Positions 43,642-51,288 of a stretch of DNA of 64,000 nucleotides are shown here, one piece after another. This DNA comes from Modestobacter sp. VKM Ac-2977 (GTDB lineage Bacteria; Actinomycetota; Actinomycetes; Mycobacteriales; Geodermatophilaceae), in the NCBI RefSeq assembly GCF_026968045.1, contig NZ_JAPVBQ010000003.1:89839-153838 (forward strand), written 5' to 3'. How positions within the stretch are numbered: the first letter of the stretch is position 1; every line of letters begins with the position of its first letter. A model generated the notes under the pieces. That model had not been told where the DNA came from and ran no database searches. It saw nothing but the letters and a program-made list of their open reading frames with translations. A program made the position numbers and the translations under genes.

Positions 43642-44940
43642 GTGTACCTGTCGAAGACCGAGGCCGCCGTCCTCACCAGCACGCTGCCGCGCACCCTGCC
43701 GCGGGCCACCCCACCGGCGCCGAAGGTGAAGCGGCGGCTGTGGCCGCTGCTCGGGCCGGCGTTCGTCGCTGCGGTCGCCTACGTCGACCCCGGCAACTTC
43801 GCGACCAACTTCTCCGGCGGCGCCTCGTTCGGCTACACCCTGCTGTGGGTGATCGTCGCGGCGAACCTGATGGCGATGCTCATCCAGACGCTCACCGCCA
43901 AGCTGGGGCTGGCCACCGGTCGGGACCTGGCCACCTGCTGCCGCGAGCGGTTCCCCCGGCCGGTCACCTGGGGACTGTGGGCACAGGCCGAGGCGGTCGC
44001 GATCGCCACCGACCTGGCCGAGATCGTCGGCGGGGCGGTCGCCCTGAACCTGCTGTTCGGGGTGCCGCTGTGGATGGGCGGGATCATCACCGCGATCGTC
44101 GCGTTCGTCCTGCTGGCCGCCCAGTCGCGGGGGTTCCGGCCGTTCGAGCGGGTGATCACCGGGCTGCTGCTGGTGATCGGTGGCGGCTTCGTCTACACGC
44201 TGATCGGCGCCGGGGTCGACCCGGGCGGCGTCGCCTCCGGCATGGTGCCCAGCTTCGCCGGCACCGACAGCCTGCTGCTGGCTACCGGCATCCTGGGCGC
44301 GACGGTGATGCCGCACGTCATCTACGTGCACTCCGCGCTGACCCCGGGCCGGTACGGCGACACCGTCACCGCGGGGAGGTCGCACTCCGGACGGCGCGGG
44401 CTGCTGCGCGCCCAGCGGATCGACGTCTTCATCGCGATGGGGCTGGCCGGGCTGGTCAACGCCGCGATGCTGGTGATCGCCGCCCAGCTGTTCACCTCCG
44501 GCGACGGCATCGAGTCGCTGGAGAGCGTGCACGCCGGCCTGGGCGACCAGCTCGGCAGCGGCGCGGCCCTCGCCTTCGCCATCGCCCTGCTCGCCGCCGG
44601 GTTCGCCAGTTCCTCGGTCGGCACGCACGCCGGCCAGGTCGTGATGGCCGGCTTCCTGCGCAGGCACATCCCGGTGCTGGTCCGCCGGCTGATCACCCTC
44701 GCCCCGGCGCTGCTGGTGCTGGGCCTGGGTGGCGACCCGACGACGGCGCTGGTCTGGTCCCAGGTGGTGCTGTGCTTCGGCATCCCGTTCGCCCTGGTGC
44801 CGCTGCTGTGGCTGACCTCCCGCAAGGACCTGATGGGCGGCTGGGTCAACCGGCGGGTCACCACGCTCACCGGCTCGGTGGTCGCCGCGCTGATCATCGC
44901 GCTGAACGGCTACCTGCTGGTGAGCACCTTCCTGGGCTGA
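43642..44940 (+). CDS. mntH: Nramp family divalent metal (Mn2+/Fe2+) transporter
   Basis: 432 residues, eleven or so helices. The metal site in helix 1 is DPGNFATNF at about 49-57, and helix 6 carries GATVMPHVIYVHSAL with the M-P-H core. QAEAVAIATDLAEIVGGAVA is conserved helix 3. This is the pattern of proton-coupled manganese transporters. GTG 43642. No Mn-sensing riboswitch or MntR gene seen beside it. Confidence 0.92.
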   Translation: MYLSKTEAAVLTSTLPRTLPRATPPAPKVKRRLWPLLGPAFVAAVAYVDPGNFATNFSGGASFGYTLLWVIVAANLMAMLIQTLTAKLGLATGRDLATCCRERFPRPVTWGLWAQAEAVAIATDLAEIVGGAVALNLLFGVPLWMGGIITAIVAFVLLAAQSRGFRPFERVITGLLLVIGGGFVYTLIGAGVDPGGVASGMVPSFAGTDSLLLATGILGATVMPHVIYVHSALTPGRYGDTVTAGRSHSGRRGLLRAQRIDVFIAMGLAGLVNAAMLVIAAQLFTSGDGIESLESVHAGLGDQLGSGAALAFAIALLAAGFASSSVGTHAGQVVMAGFLRRHIPVLVRRLITLAPALLVLGLGGDPTTALVWSQVVLCFGIPFALVPLLWLTSRKDLMGGWVNRRVTTLTGSVVAALIIALNGYLLVSTFLG

Positions 44941-44961
44941 TCGGCGTGACACGCTCCGGTC

Positions 44962-45138
44962 ATGGGACTCCTACGAACGGCCACGACGTACCTCGGGGTC
45001 GATCGGGCCCCTCTCCTGGAGGGGTTCAGCAAGAGCTCCAGGGGTGTCCGGCTCCCCGTGTGCCAGCGGTGCGGCGCGCTCGTCGCCTACGAGGCCCAGC
45101 AGGTGCACTCCGACTGGCACGCCGCCGCACGGTCCTGA
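44962..45138 (+). CDS. small Cys/His protein (58 residues)
   Basis: Begins MGLLRTATTYLGVDRAPLLE and contains LPVCQRCGALVAYEAQQVHS then DWHAAARS. C-x-x-C followed by H-x-x-x-H spacing suggests a zinc knuckle. ATG 44962 lies 21 bases after the mntH stop on the same strand, so it may ride on the mntH transcript. No family recognised. Confidence 0.5.
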   Translation: MGLLRTATTYLGVDRAPLLEGFSKSSRGVRLPVCQRCGALVAYEAQQVHSDWHAAARS

Positions 45139-45202
45139 CGGGGCTCCCCGGGTCCTCCTCGCCGCGTGGTGCGCAGCATCTCCGCCTGACCCGGACGTCC
45201 GA

Positions 45203-46195
45203 TCAACTCAGGTGCCCCACCAGCCGGGCCGAGACGACCGCCATCTCCGCCCGCAACTCGTCGGGTTCCACCTCCGAGACGTCCGCACCGAAGGTGGCGA
45301 GGATGCCGACGACCCCGGCCCACGACCACGCCCCCACGGTGAACCGGCACTGGCGGGCCGACACGCGCTCCACGACGGCTCCGGCCGGTGCCCAGCGGGC
45401 GGCCAGATCGGCGGGCAGCTCCATCAGGACGCTGCCCGTGCAGGGCCACCGGGCGACGGTGTCCCCTCGGTCGTGCCGGTTCACCACGTACTCGGCGACG
45501 TCGACCGCGGGGAGCGGCCGGCGCTCGAACGACATCCCGGTCGGTGCGAGCGGGTGGATCCGGTCCACCCGGTGGACCACCCAGCCCCCGGCGGCCAGGT
45601 CGTAGGAGACCAGGTACCAACGGCCGGCCCAGACGGCCAGGTGGTGCGGCTCGACCCGCAGCGGCGGGCTGAAGTCGGTGCTCCCCGGCTCGGGACGGTG
45701 ACCGTCGGGGCCGAGGAGGTCGAACCGCAGCAGGTGGCCGCGGCGGACCGCGTCACCCACGGCGGCCAGGGTGGCGCGGTCGATCGGTGGGGCGGCGAAC
45801 TCCCAGACGTTCGGGATGGCGGTGACCCGGAGCGCGTCCACCTGCGGCCGGAGGTGGACCGGGAGCACCTGGCGCAGGGTGGTCAGCGCCCGGGCCGCGC
45901 CGTCCCCGACACCGGCCACCGTGACGGGTGCGGTCTGCAGTGCCAGCGCGACGGCGACGGCCTGTTCGTCGTCGAACAGCAGCGGCGGGAGGGTGCCGCC
46001 CGCCGCCAGCCGGTACCCGCCGGTGGGCCCCGAGGAGGTGGTGACCGGGAAGCCGAGTTCCCGGAGGGCGTCGACGTCGCGGCGGAGGGTCCGGGAGCTG
46101 ACGGCCAGCCGGCCGGCGAGCTCCCGCCCGGACCAGGCCCGGCCGGTGCTCAGCAACGACAGCAAGGTGAGCGCACGGGACGACGTGGTGGCCAC
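45203..46195 (-). CDS. YafY-type HTH/WYL-domain regulator
   Basis: 330 residues. N-terminal HTH_11: ALTLLSLLSTGRAWSGRELA, VSSRTLRRDVDALRELGFPV. The WYL-like domain has RVEPHHLAVWAGRWYLVSYD, and a C-terminal extension follows (WCX-like). WYL proteins sense nucleic-acid or nucleotide ligands or DNA damage. GTG 46195; divergent from a VOC gene, 61 bases apart, a frequent regulator-target pair. Confidence 0.88.
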   Translation of the reverse strand: MATTSSRALTLLSLLSTGRAWSGRELAGRLAVSSRTLRRDVDALRELGFPVTTSSGPTGGYRLAAGGTLPPLLFDDEQAVAVALALQTAPVTVAGVGDGAARALTTLRQVLPVHLRPQVDALRVTAIPNVWEFAAPPIDRATLAAVGDAVRRGHLLRFDLLGPDGHRPEPGSTDFSPPLRVEPHHLAVWAGRWYLVSYDLAAGGWVVHRVDRIHPLAPTGMSFERRPLPAVDVAEYVVNRHDRGDTVARWPCTGSVLMELPADLAARWAPAGAVVERVSARQCRFTVGAWSWAGVVGILATFGADVSEVEPDELRAEMAVVSARLVGHLS

Positions 46196-46256
46196 GGCCC
46201 CACTCTGACCCCGGTCGCGGACACCCGGCGTCCTCGACCGCTGCGACGGTCCTCCC

Positions 46257-46664
46257 ATGACCGACAGATCAGGCTCCCGCATCGACCACCTCAACATCGC
46301 TGTGCCCGACCTCGCCGCCGCGATGGCGTTCTACGAGCCGGTCCTCGCCTCGATCGGGATCGCCCAGATGCTGGTGGTCCCGGCCGGGGACCACGGCCCG
46401 GCGATGACCGGCTATGGCTGGTCCGACCGGAAACCGTTCTTCTGGCTCGTCGACGACGGCACCGTGGGCACCAACATGCACCTGGCCTTCACCGTCGACA
46501 CCCGGGACGAGGTGCACGTGTTCCACCAGGCCGCGCTGGCCGCCGGCGCCACCGAACGGGAAGCACCCGCCGTCCGCCCGGAGTACCACCCCGACTACTA
46601 CGGCGGATTCGTCGACGACCCGCACGGGATCAACCTGGAGGCGGTGTGTCACCACCCGGCCTGA
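46257..46664 (+). CDS. VOC family protein
   Basis: 135 residues, single glyoxalase-like module pair. SRIDHLNIAVPDLAAAMAFY start, HLAFTVDTRDEVHVFHQAAL middle, and YYGGFVDDPHGINLEAVCHH end with candidate metal ligands His and Glu. Role unknown; probably regulated by the divergent WYL protein. Short leader before ATG 46257. Confidence 0.85.
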   Translation: MTDRSGSRIDHLNIAVPDLAAAMAFYEPVLASIGIAQMLVVPAGDHGPAMTGYGWSDRKPFFWLVDDGTVGTNMHLAFTVDTRDEVHVFHQAALAAGATEREAPAVRPEYHPDYYGGFVDDPHGINLEAVCHHPA

Positions 46665-46847
46665 CGCCCACTGGGCTCGCGCACCACCGGGCGGCACGAT
46701 GACGCGCTGGACCTCGACGCTGTCGCCGTGCAGCCCTCCACCCCGGTGGACCCCAGCTACGGCTGAGCACCGCATCGCCGATGAGGAACGGCGCCGGGCG
46801 CCGTCTCAGCTACGACACCGCCGAGCACCGACCGAGGAGCACGAGAC

Positions 46848-47402
46848 ATGGGCGCGATCAAGGTCCACGAGTTCACCACCGTCGACGGGGTGGTCGACGC
46901 CCCGATGTGGACGATGGAGTACGGCTTCCCCGACGACCTGGCCGCCTCGATCGGCGCGCTGACCGGCTCCTCGACCGGGATCCTGCTCGGCCGGAACACC
47001 TTCGAGATGTTCGCCCCGGCCTGGTCGACCCGCACCGTGGAGGACGACGAGGGCGCCCCGTTCTTCAACGACACCTGCAAGTACGTGGTCAGCTCCACGA
47101 TGACCGACGCCGAGTCGGTCTGGCGGAACTCGACCGTGATCGGCGGCTACTCGGCCGACCGGATCCGGGCGCTCAAGGACGAGGCGGACGGCGACCTGTA
47201 CGTCAGCGGCAGCGCCACGCTGGTGCGCGCGCTGCTCGCCGACGGGCTGGTCGACGAGTTGCACCTCTACGTCTACCCGCTGGCCGTCGGGACGGGCATC
47301 CGGCTCTTCCCGGAGGGGACGTCGCAGGCGATGAGCCTGATCGGCACCGAGAGCCTGTCCAACGAGGTGGCCCACCTGACCTACGGCCCACCCGCCGGCT
47401 GA
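46848..47402 (+). CDS. dihydrofolate reductase family (RibD C-terminal-like) protein
   Basis: 184 residues. VHEFTTVDGVVDAPMW start, GILLGRNTFEMFAPAW and DLYVSGSATLVRALLADGLV are the family pattern. VDELHLYVYPLAVGTGIRLF follows. These NADPH-dependent reductases resemble RibD reductase domains, but most lack an assigned substrate. ATG 46848 with GAGGAG upstream. Its last bases overlap a short minus-strand ORF. Confidence 0.87.
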   Translation: MGAIKVHEFTTVDGVVDAPMWTMEYGFPDDLAASIGALTGSSTGILLGRNTFEMFAPAWSTRTVEDDEGAPFFNDTCKYVVSSTMTDAESVWRNSTVIGGYSADRIRALKDEADGDLYVSGSATLVRALLADGLVDELHLYVYPLAVGTGIRLFPEGTSQAMSLIGTESLSNEVAHLTYGPPAG

Positions 47403-47533
47403 CTCGACTGCATCCGGCGTCGGCGCACCCGCCGCGGCTGCTGCTTCGCCTCCTCGGCCAGCTGCCGGGCGGCGATCACGGACGCAGGCTCCGTGCCCCC
47501 GGAAGGCGGCCGGGCGGGCTCCACGGGGTTCAC
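47381..47533 (-). CDS. possible 50-residue basic ORF after gntR
   Basis: GTG 47533 overlaps the gntR stop (GTGA). The frame reads VNPVEPARPPSGGTEPASVI, AARQLAEEAKQQPRRVRRRR, MQSS then a short tail. It overlaps the convergent DHFR-family gene by 22 bases. Coding bias is only fair and no family is known. Confidence 0.3.
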   Translation of the reverse strand: MNPVEPARPPSGGTEPASVIAARQLAEEAKQQPRRVRRRRMQSSQPAGGP

Positions 47534-47910
47534 GTCCTTGACCGCATCGCCGCGACCAGCGCCGAACGCAGCACGGCCACCGTGGTCCCGTCGTCCAGCC
47601 CCGCCCGGACGGCCCGTTCGGCGAGCTCGGCCGCGGCCTGCCGGACGTCGTCCGGCAGGGGAGGGACCGCCGGTGGGCTGGTGACCACCGTGCCGGTGCG
47701 CCGCCGGCTCGCCACCAATCCGGTCGCCTCCAGCTCCCGGTAGGCCCGCGCGACCGTGCCCACCGCAACGCCGAGGTCGGCGGCGAGAGCGCGGATCGTA
47801 GGCAGCCTGGCGCCGTCCAACAGCAGCCCGCCGTGGATGAACGTCGCTACTTGCGCACGGATCTGCTCGTACGGCGGCGTCGGGCTCGTGACGTCGACGG
47901 TGATGTCCAC
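47530..47910 (-). CDS. YtrA-type GntR regulator
   Basis: 126 residues. TPPYEQIRAQVATFIHGGLL, LPTIRALAADLGVAVGTVAR and AYRELEATGLVASRRRTGTV form the wHTH; the short C-terminal helix of about 45 residues marks the YtrA subfamily. Such regulators control adjacent membrane or ABC genes. GTG 47910 lies 5 bases after the stop of the upstream membrane protein gene, so the two form one operon. Confidence 0.88.
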   Translation of the reverse strand: MDITVDVTSPTPPYEQIRAQVATFIHGGLLLDGARLPTIRALAADLGVAVGTVARAYRELEATGLVASRRRTGTVVTSPPAVPPLPDDVRQAAAELAERAVRAGLDDGTTVAVLRSALVAAMRSRT

Positions 47911-47915
47911 CGTGG

Positions 47916-48854
47916 TCAGTGGCCCGTGGGGAGTGGGGCATCGGCCGGCCGCCGCGGCGCGCGAGCGGTGAACAGCCCGACGCCGGCCAGGATGGCGAGG
48001 AACCCGAGGACGGCGAGGAACCCTCCGATCCAGGGGAGCGCGCCGACCGCTGCGCCGACGGCCACTCCGTTGACGGACCCGGTCTCCACGACGCTCATGG
48101 CCGCGTTGCGGATCGACAACCCGCTGACCGTGAGCAGTCCCCCGACGGCGACGAGCGCCGCCGTCGTCGCCCCGCGCAGGACGCGGTGGGCGGACGCCCG
48201 ACGCAGCACTGCCTCCGCACGTTCGTCCGCCGTGCCCAGCGCGGGCCGCTCGGCGACCACCCACAGCGCGGCGAAGGTCAGCGCTGCCAGGAAGACGAGT
48301 CCTGCGGCCGTGGGCCCGCCGTAGTCCACGCCGGCGAACGGTGCCGCAGCTCCGGACAGCTGACCGTCGGCGGCGGTCACGGTGACGGTGCGGCCATCCG
48401 GGCCGGACAGCAACGCGCCTGCGACGACGATCAGCAGACCGGCGGCCAGCGTCGCCAGCGCAAGCCGGAGCAGCCAGCGCGGCACCGAGTCGAGCAGACC
48501 GCGCCGTACCAGTCGGGCACGCCGGACGTCGCCCGCCGGCTTCGGCCAGGTCAGCTCGCCGACCAGCACGGTCCCCGTGTGCGCCAGCCCGAACGCCAGC
48601 GGCATCGAGATCAGCGCGACACCAGCCCGCCCCGCGAGCGCCTCACCGGTGATCCAGGAGAGATTGGCGGTGTAGCCCGCGCCCAACGCCGCGACGACCC
48701 CGGCGACCAGGGCGACCAGCGAGATCCGCCCGGCGTGGCGTCGCGCCTCGGCCACGGTCGCCTCACTGCGCTGTGAGGGACGACGGAGCGCCATCGCGGC
48801 GACGACGACGGCGACGACGATCACCAGCAGGCCGAACAGGGGGAGGAGTCGCAT
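47916..48854 (-). CDS. multi-spanning membrane protein, DUF1648-like
   Basis: 312 residues with about seven to eight hydrophobic helices, for example LFGLLVIVVAVVVAAMALRR, RISLVALVAGVVAALGAGYT and TTAALVAVGGLLTVSGLSIR. It precedes a YtrA-type gntR, typical for membrane proteins of the DUF1648/SdpI type, but I cannot fix the family. ATG 48854. An inverted repeat 20-50 bases upstream is probably its operator. Confidence 0.65.
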   Translation of the reverse strand: MRLLPLFGLLVIVVAVVVAAMALRRPSQRSEATVAEARRHAGRISLVALVAGVVAALGAGYTANLSWITGEALAGRAGVALISMPLAFGLAHTGTVLVGELTWPKPAGDVRRARLVRRGLLDSVPRWLLRLALATLAAGLLIVVAGALLSGPDGRTVTVTAADGQLSGAAAPFAGVDYGGPTAAGLVFLAALTFAALWVVAERPALGTADERAEAVLRRASAHRVLRGATTAALVAVGGLLTVSGLSIRNAAMSVVETGSVNGVAVGAAVGALPWIGGFLAVLGFLAILAGVGLFTARAPRRPADAPLPTGH

Positions 48855-48873
48855 CAACCGATCCCGTCACTGA

Positions 48874-48903
48874 GTCATTGTGTCAACTGATCGAGACAAT
48901 GAC
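48874..48903. promoter_or_regulatory. YtrA-type operator with overlapping -35
   Basis: GTCATTGT (48874-48881) and ACAATGAC (48896-48903) are exact complements spaced by 14 bases. On the minus strand, TTGACA (48886-48881) overlaps the proximal arm and could be the -35 of the membrane protein operon. The rest of 48904-49072 shows only GC-rich short repeats. Confidence 0.55.
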
Positions 48904-49072
48904 AGATGGGACCCCAGGTGGCAAACAGGCTGCGGTCCCGGCGCCCGGCGCCCGGCGTGCGCCTCGCCCTTGCGCGGCTCCTTGCACTGCTGGGCTCGTG
49001 CATCGGCGCGAGAGCAGGCAGAACCGCGCAAGAGCCCCGCGACGAACCGCGTCGTCTGGGACGGCTGGACCG

Positions 49073-49552
49073 TCAGGGTGGTGGGGCCTCGCCGACCTCG
49101 GCGAACAGGGGAACGTCGCTGCTGATCCCGGCCACCGCCTGGTCCGCGCCACCGGCGGGTTCGGCGACCGCCGGGGGCACCAGCACCTCGATGCCGTCGC
49201 CTTCCGGGCGGGCGGTGGCGGCGGCGAGGACGCCCGGGTGCTCCCGGAGCAGCCGCTCCGCCTCGGCCCGGAGCCCACCCGGGCGGTACGGGGTCTGCTG
49301 GACGGCCACCTCGAAGCCCGGGTCGGCCAGCAGGGCCAGCACCCGCTCGGGCAGCTCGCCGTGCCAGCGCACGGTCAGCCGCTTGCGATCCAGGCTGATC
49401 CCCGGGGTGCCGAAGTCCGGCGAGTCCCCGGCCACCTCGCTCAGCCGTTCCAGCAGGTCGTAGATCGCCGTCGGGCCACCCGGGTAGGCCACGAACTCAC
49501 CGTGGCCCAGCCGCGGCGCCGGTCCGGCGGAGGGCTTCTTGCGTGCTGCCAT
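49073..49552 (-). CDS. conserved actinobacterial hypothetical protein
   Basis: 159 residues from ATG 49552. MAARKKPSAGPAPRLGHGEF basic start, then LGTPGISLDRKR-like text (FGTPGISLDRKRLTVRWHGE) and VLALLADPGFEVAVQQTPYR. Strong codon bias and a clean start support a real gene. Mixed alpha/beta, no membrane segment. No function can be assigned. Confidence 0.6.
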   Translation of the reverse strand: MAARKKPSAGPAPRLGHGEFVAYPGGPTAIYDLLERLSEVAGDSPDFGTPGISLDRKRLTVRWHGELPERVLALLADPGFEVAVQQTPYRPGGLRAEAERLLREHPGVLAAATARPEGDGIEVLVPPAVAEPAGGADQAVAGISSDVPLFAEVGEAPPP

Positions 49553-49578
49553 GCCCGCCATCATCCAGGCTGGGCCGC

Positions 49579-50373
49579 ATGGAGATCTCCGGTGCACGGA
49601 TCTGGGTGACCGGCGCCTCGACCGGCATCGGCGCGGCGCTGGCGACGGAACTGGCCGACCGCGGGGCCCGGGTGGCGATCAGCGCCCGCAACGCCGAGCA
49701 GCTCGCTGAGGTGGCGGGGAGCCGGATGGTCGTCGTCCCGGTGGACGTCACCGACCGGGCGGCCACCGTGGCGGCCGGCGAGCGGGTGCGGGAGGCCCTG
49801 GGCGGGCTGGACGTCGCCGTGCTCAACGCCGGCACCTGGTCGTCGTTCCACGTGGAACCGTGGGACTCGCAGCTGTTCGCCGACCACCTGCAGGTCAACG
49901 TGATGGGCGCGGTGCACACCATGGAGGCCGTCGTCCCACAGATGCTGGCCGCCGGGCGTGGCCGGGTCGTCGGAGTCGCCTCGGTCGCCGGCTACCGCGG
50001 GCTGCCCGGATCGGAGGCCTACAACGCGGGCAAGGCGGCGCTGATCAACCTGCTGGAGAGCCTGCGCGGGTCACTCGCCCCGCGGGGCGTCGTCGTGCAG
50101 ATCGTCAACCCGGGGTTCGTGACCACCCGACTGACCGACCGGAACACCTACCCGATGCCGTTCAAGGTCCCCGCGGACGCCGCCGCCCGGACCATCGCCG
50201 ACGGCATCGCCCGGGACAAGGCCGAGGTCGTCTTCCCGGTGCCGATGATGGTCGCGATGAAGCTGGCCCGGCTGCTCCCGGTGCGGGTGTGGACCCGGCT
50301 CACCGCCGAGCTCGCCCGCCGCGGCGTGACCAGGCGGCCCGGCGACGCGCCGCCGCCGTCCGTCGAGCAGTGA
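49579..50373 (+). CDS. short-chain dehydrogenase/reductase
   Basis: 264 residues. VTGASTGIGAALATELADRG (cofactor loop), VLNAGTWSSF, VASVAGYRGLPGSEAYNAGK with catalytic Ser, Tyr and Lys. The hydrophobic C-terminal region FPVPMMVAMKLARLLPVRVW suggests membrane association, as in SDRs acting on lipids or sterols. ATG 49579 is 26 bases from the divergent gene, so probably leaderless. Confidence 0.85.
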   Translation: MEISGARIWVTGASTGIGAALATELADRGARVAISARNAEQLAEVAGSRMVVVPVDVTDRAATVAAGERVREALGGLDVAVLNAGTWSSFHVEPWDSQLFADHLQVNVMGAVHTMEAVVPQMLAAGRGRVVGVASVAGYRGLPGSEAYNAGKAALINLLESLRGSLAPRGVVVQIVNPGFVTTRLTDRNTYPMPFKVPADAAARTIADGIARDKAEVVFPVPMMVAMKLARLLPVRVWTRLTAELARRGVTRRPGDAPPPSVEQ

Positions 50374-50391
50374 TCAGGTGACCTGATCGAT

Positions 50392-50431
50392 GACTGTCCC
50401 CCCGCACCAACGCTGGTGCAGGGGGACAGTC
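50392..50431. terminator. terminator hairpin within flanking palindromic direct repeats
   Basis: GACTGTCCCCCcGCACCA (50392-50409) pairs with TGGTGCaGGGGGACAGTC (50414-50431), loop ACGC. On either side lies a palindromic direct repeat, TGATCAGGTGACCTGATC (50371-50388) and TGATCAGGGGACCTGATCA (50434-50452). It sits between convergent SDR genes. Confidence 0.8.
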
Positions 50432-50469
50432 GGTGATCAGGGGACCTGATCAGTGCTGCGGGCCCGGGA

Positions 50470-51225
50470 TCAGGCGCGGGGGCCGCCGGCGACGTAGATG
50501 ACCTGGCCGGACACGAAGCCCGCACCCTCGCTGCACAGGAACGAGGCGGTGTGCGCGATGTCCTCGGGCTGGCCGACCCGGGCGACCGGGATCTGCTTGG
50601 CGGCCATCTCCTTGAACTGCTCGAACGGCACGCCGACCCGCTCGGCGGTCTGCGCGGTCATCTCGGTCTCGATGAAGCCGGGGGCGATCGCGTTGGCGGT
50701 CACGTTGTACCGGCCGAGCTCGATGGCGAGGGTCTTGGTGAAGCCCTGCATGCCCGCCTTGGCCGCGGAGTAGTTGACCTGGCCGCGGTTGCCCAGTGCC
50801 GAGACGCTGGAGAGGTTCACGATCCGGCCGAACTCGGCCTCGACCATGTGCTTCTGCGCGGCCTTGCTCATCAGGAAGGCGCCCCGCAGGTGCACGCCCA
50901 TGACGGCGTCCCAGTCGGCAACGGTCATCTTGAACAGCAGGTTGTCGCGGGTGATGCCGGCGTTGTTCACCAGCACGGTCGGCGCGCCGAGCTCGGCGGC
51001 GATCCGCTCCACCGCGGCCTCGACCGACTCCTCCTCGGCGACGTTCGCGCCCACCGCGAGCGCCTCGCCCCCGGCCTTCTGGATCTCCTCGACCGTGCCC
51101 GCGCAGGCCGCCTCGTCCAGGTCGAGCACGGCGACCGCCATCCCGTCCTGGGCGAACCGCCGTGCGATGGCCGCGCCGATCCCGCGCGCCGCTCCCGTGA
51201 TGATCGCCGTCCGCTGCTGAGCCAC
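50470..51225 (-). CDS. fabG: 3-oxoacyl-ACP reductase (FabG-like)
   Basis: 251 residues. AIITGAARGIGAAIARRFAQ loop, LVNNAGITRDNLLFKMTVAD (full FabG text), NLSSVSALGNRGQVNYSAAK active site, and NAIAPGFIETEMT. Likely reduces 3-oxoacyl-ACP or -CoA with NADPH. GTG 51225 follows GAGGAG at 6 bases. Stands alone, so it may be a paralogue rather than the main fatty-acid FabG. Confidence 0.88.
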   Translation of the reverse strand: MAQQRTAIITGAARGIGAAIARRFAQDGMAVAVLDLDEAACAGTVEEIQKAGGEALAVGANVAEEESVEAAVERIAAELGAPTVLVNNAGITRDNLLFKMTVADWDAVMGVHLRGAFLMSKAAQKHMVEAEFGRIVNLSSVSALGNRGQVNYSAAKAGMQGFTKTLAIELGRYNVTANAIAPGFIETEMTAQTAERVGVPFEQFKEMAAKQIPVARVGQPEDIAHTASFLCSEGAGFVSGQVIYVAGGPRA

Positions 51226-51288
51226 TGCATCTCCTCGTCGAGTTCGTCGGCGGGCCCAGTCGTCCGGCCCGCCGTCCTGCCCCACTGC

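Noticed and set aside
43215..45605. 796-codon frame overlapping mntH
   Set aside because: Shadow of the GNAT and mntH genes in another frame, extremely rich in Arg, Gly and Pro.
46665..46847. Short frame ending AVQPSTPVDPSYG before the DHFR-family gene
   Set aside because: Too short, without a convincing start; may be a gene remnant but cannot be supported.
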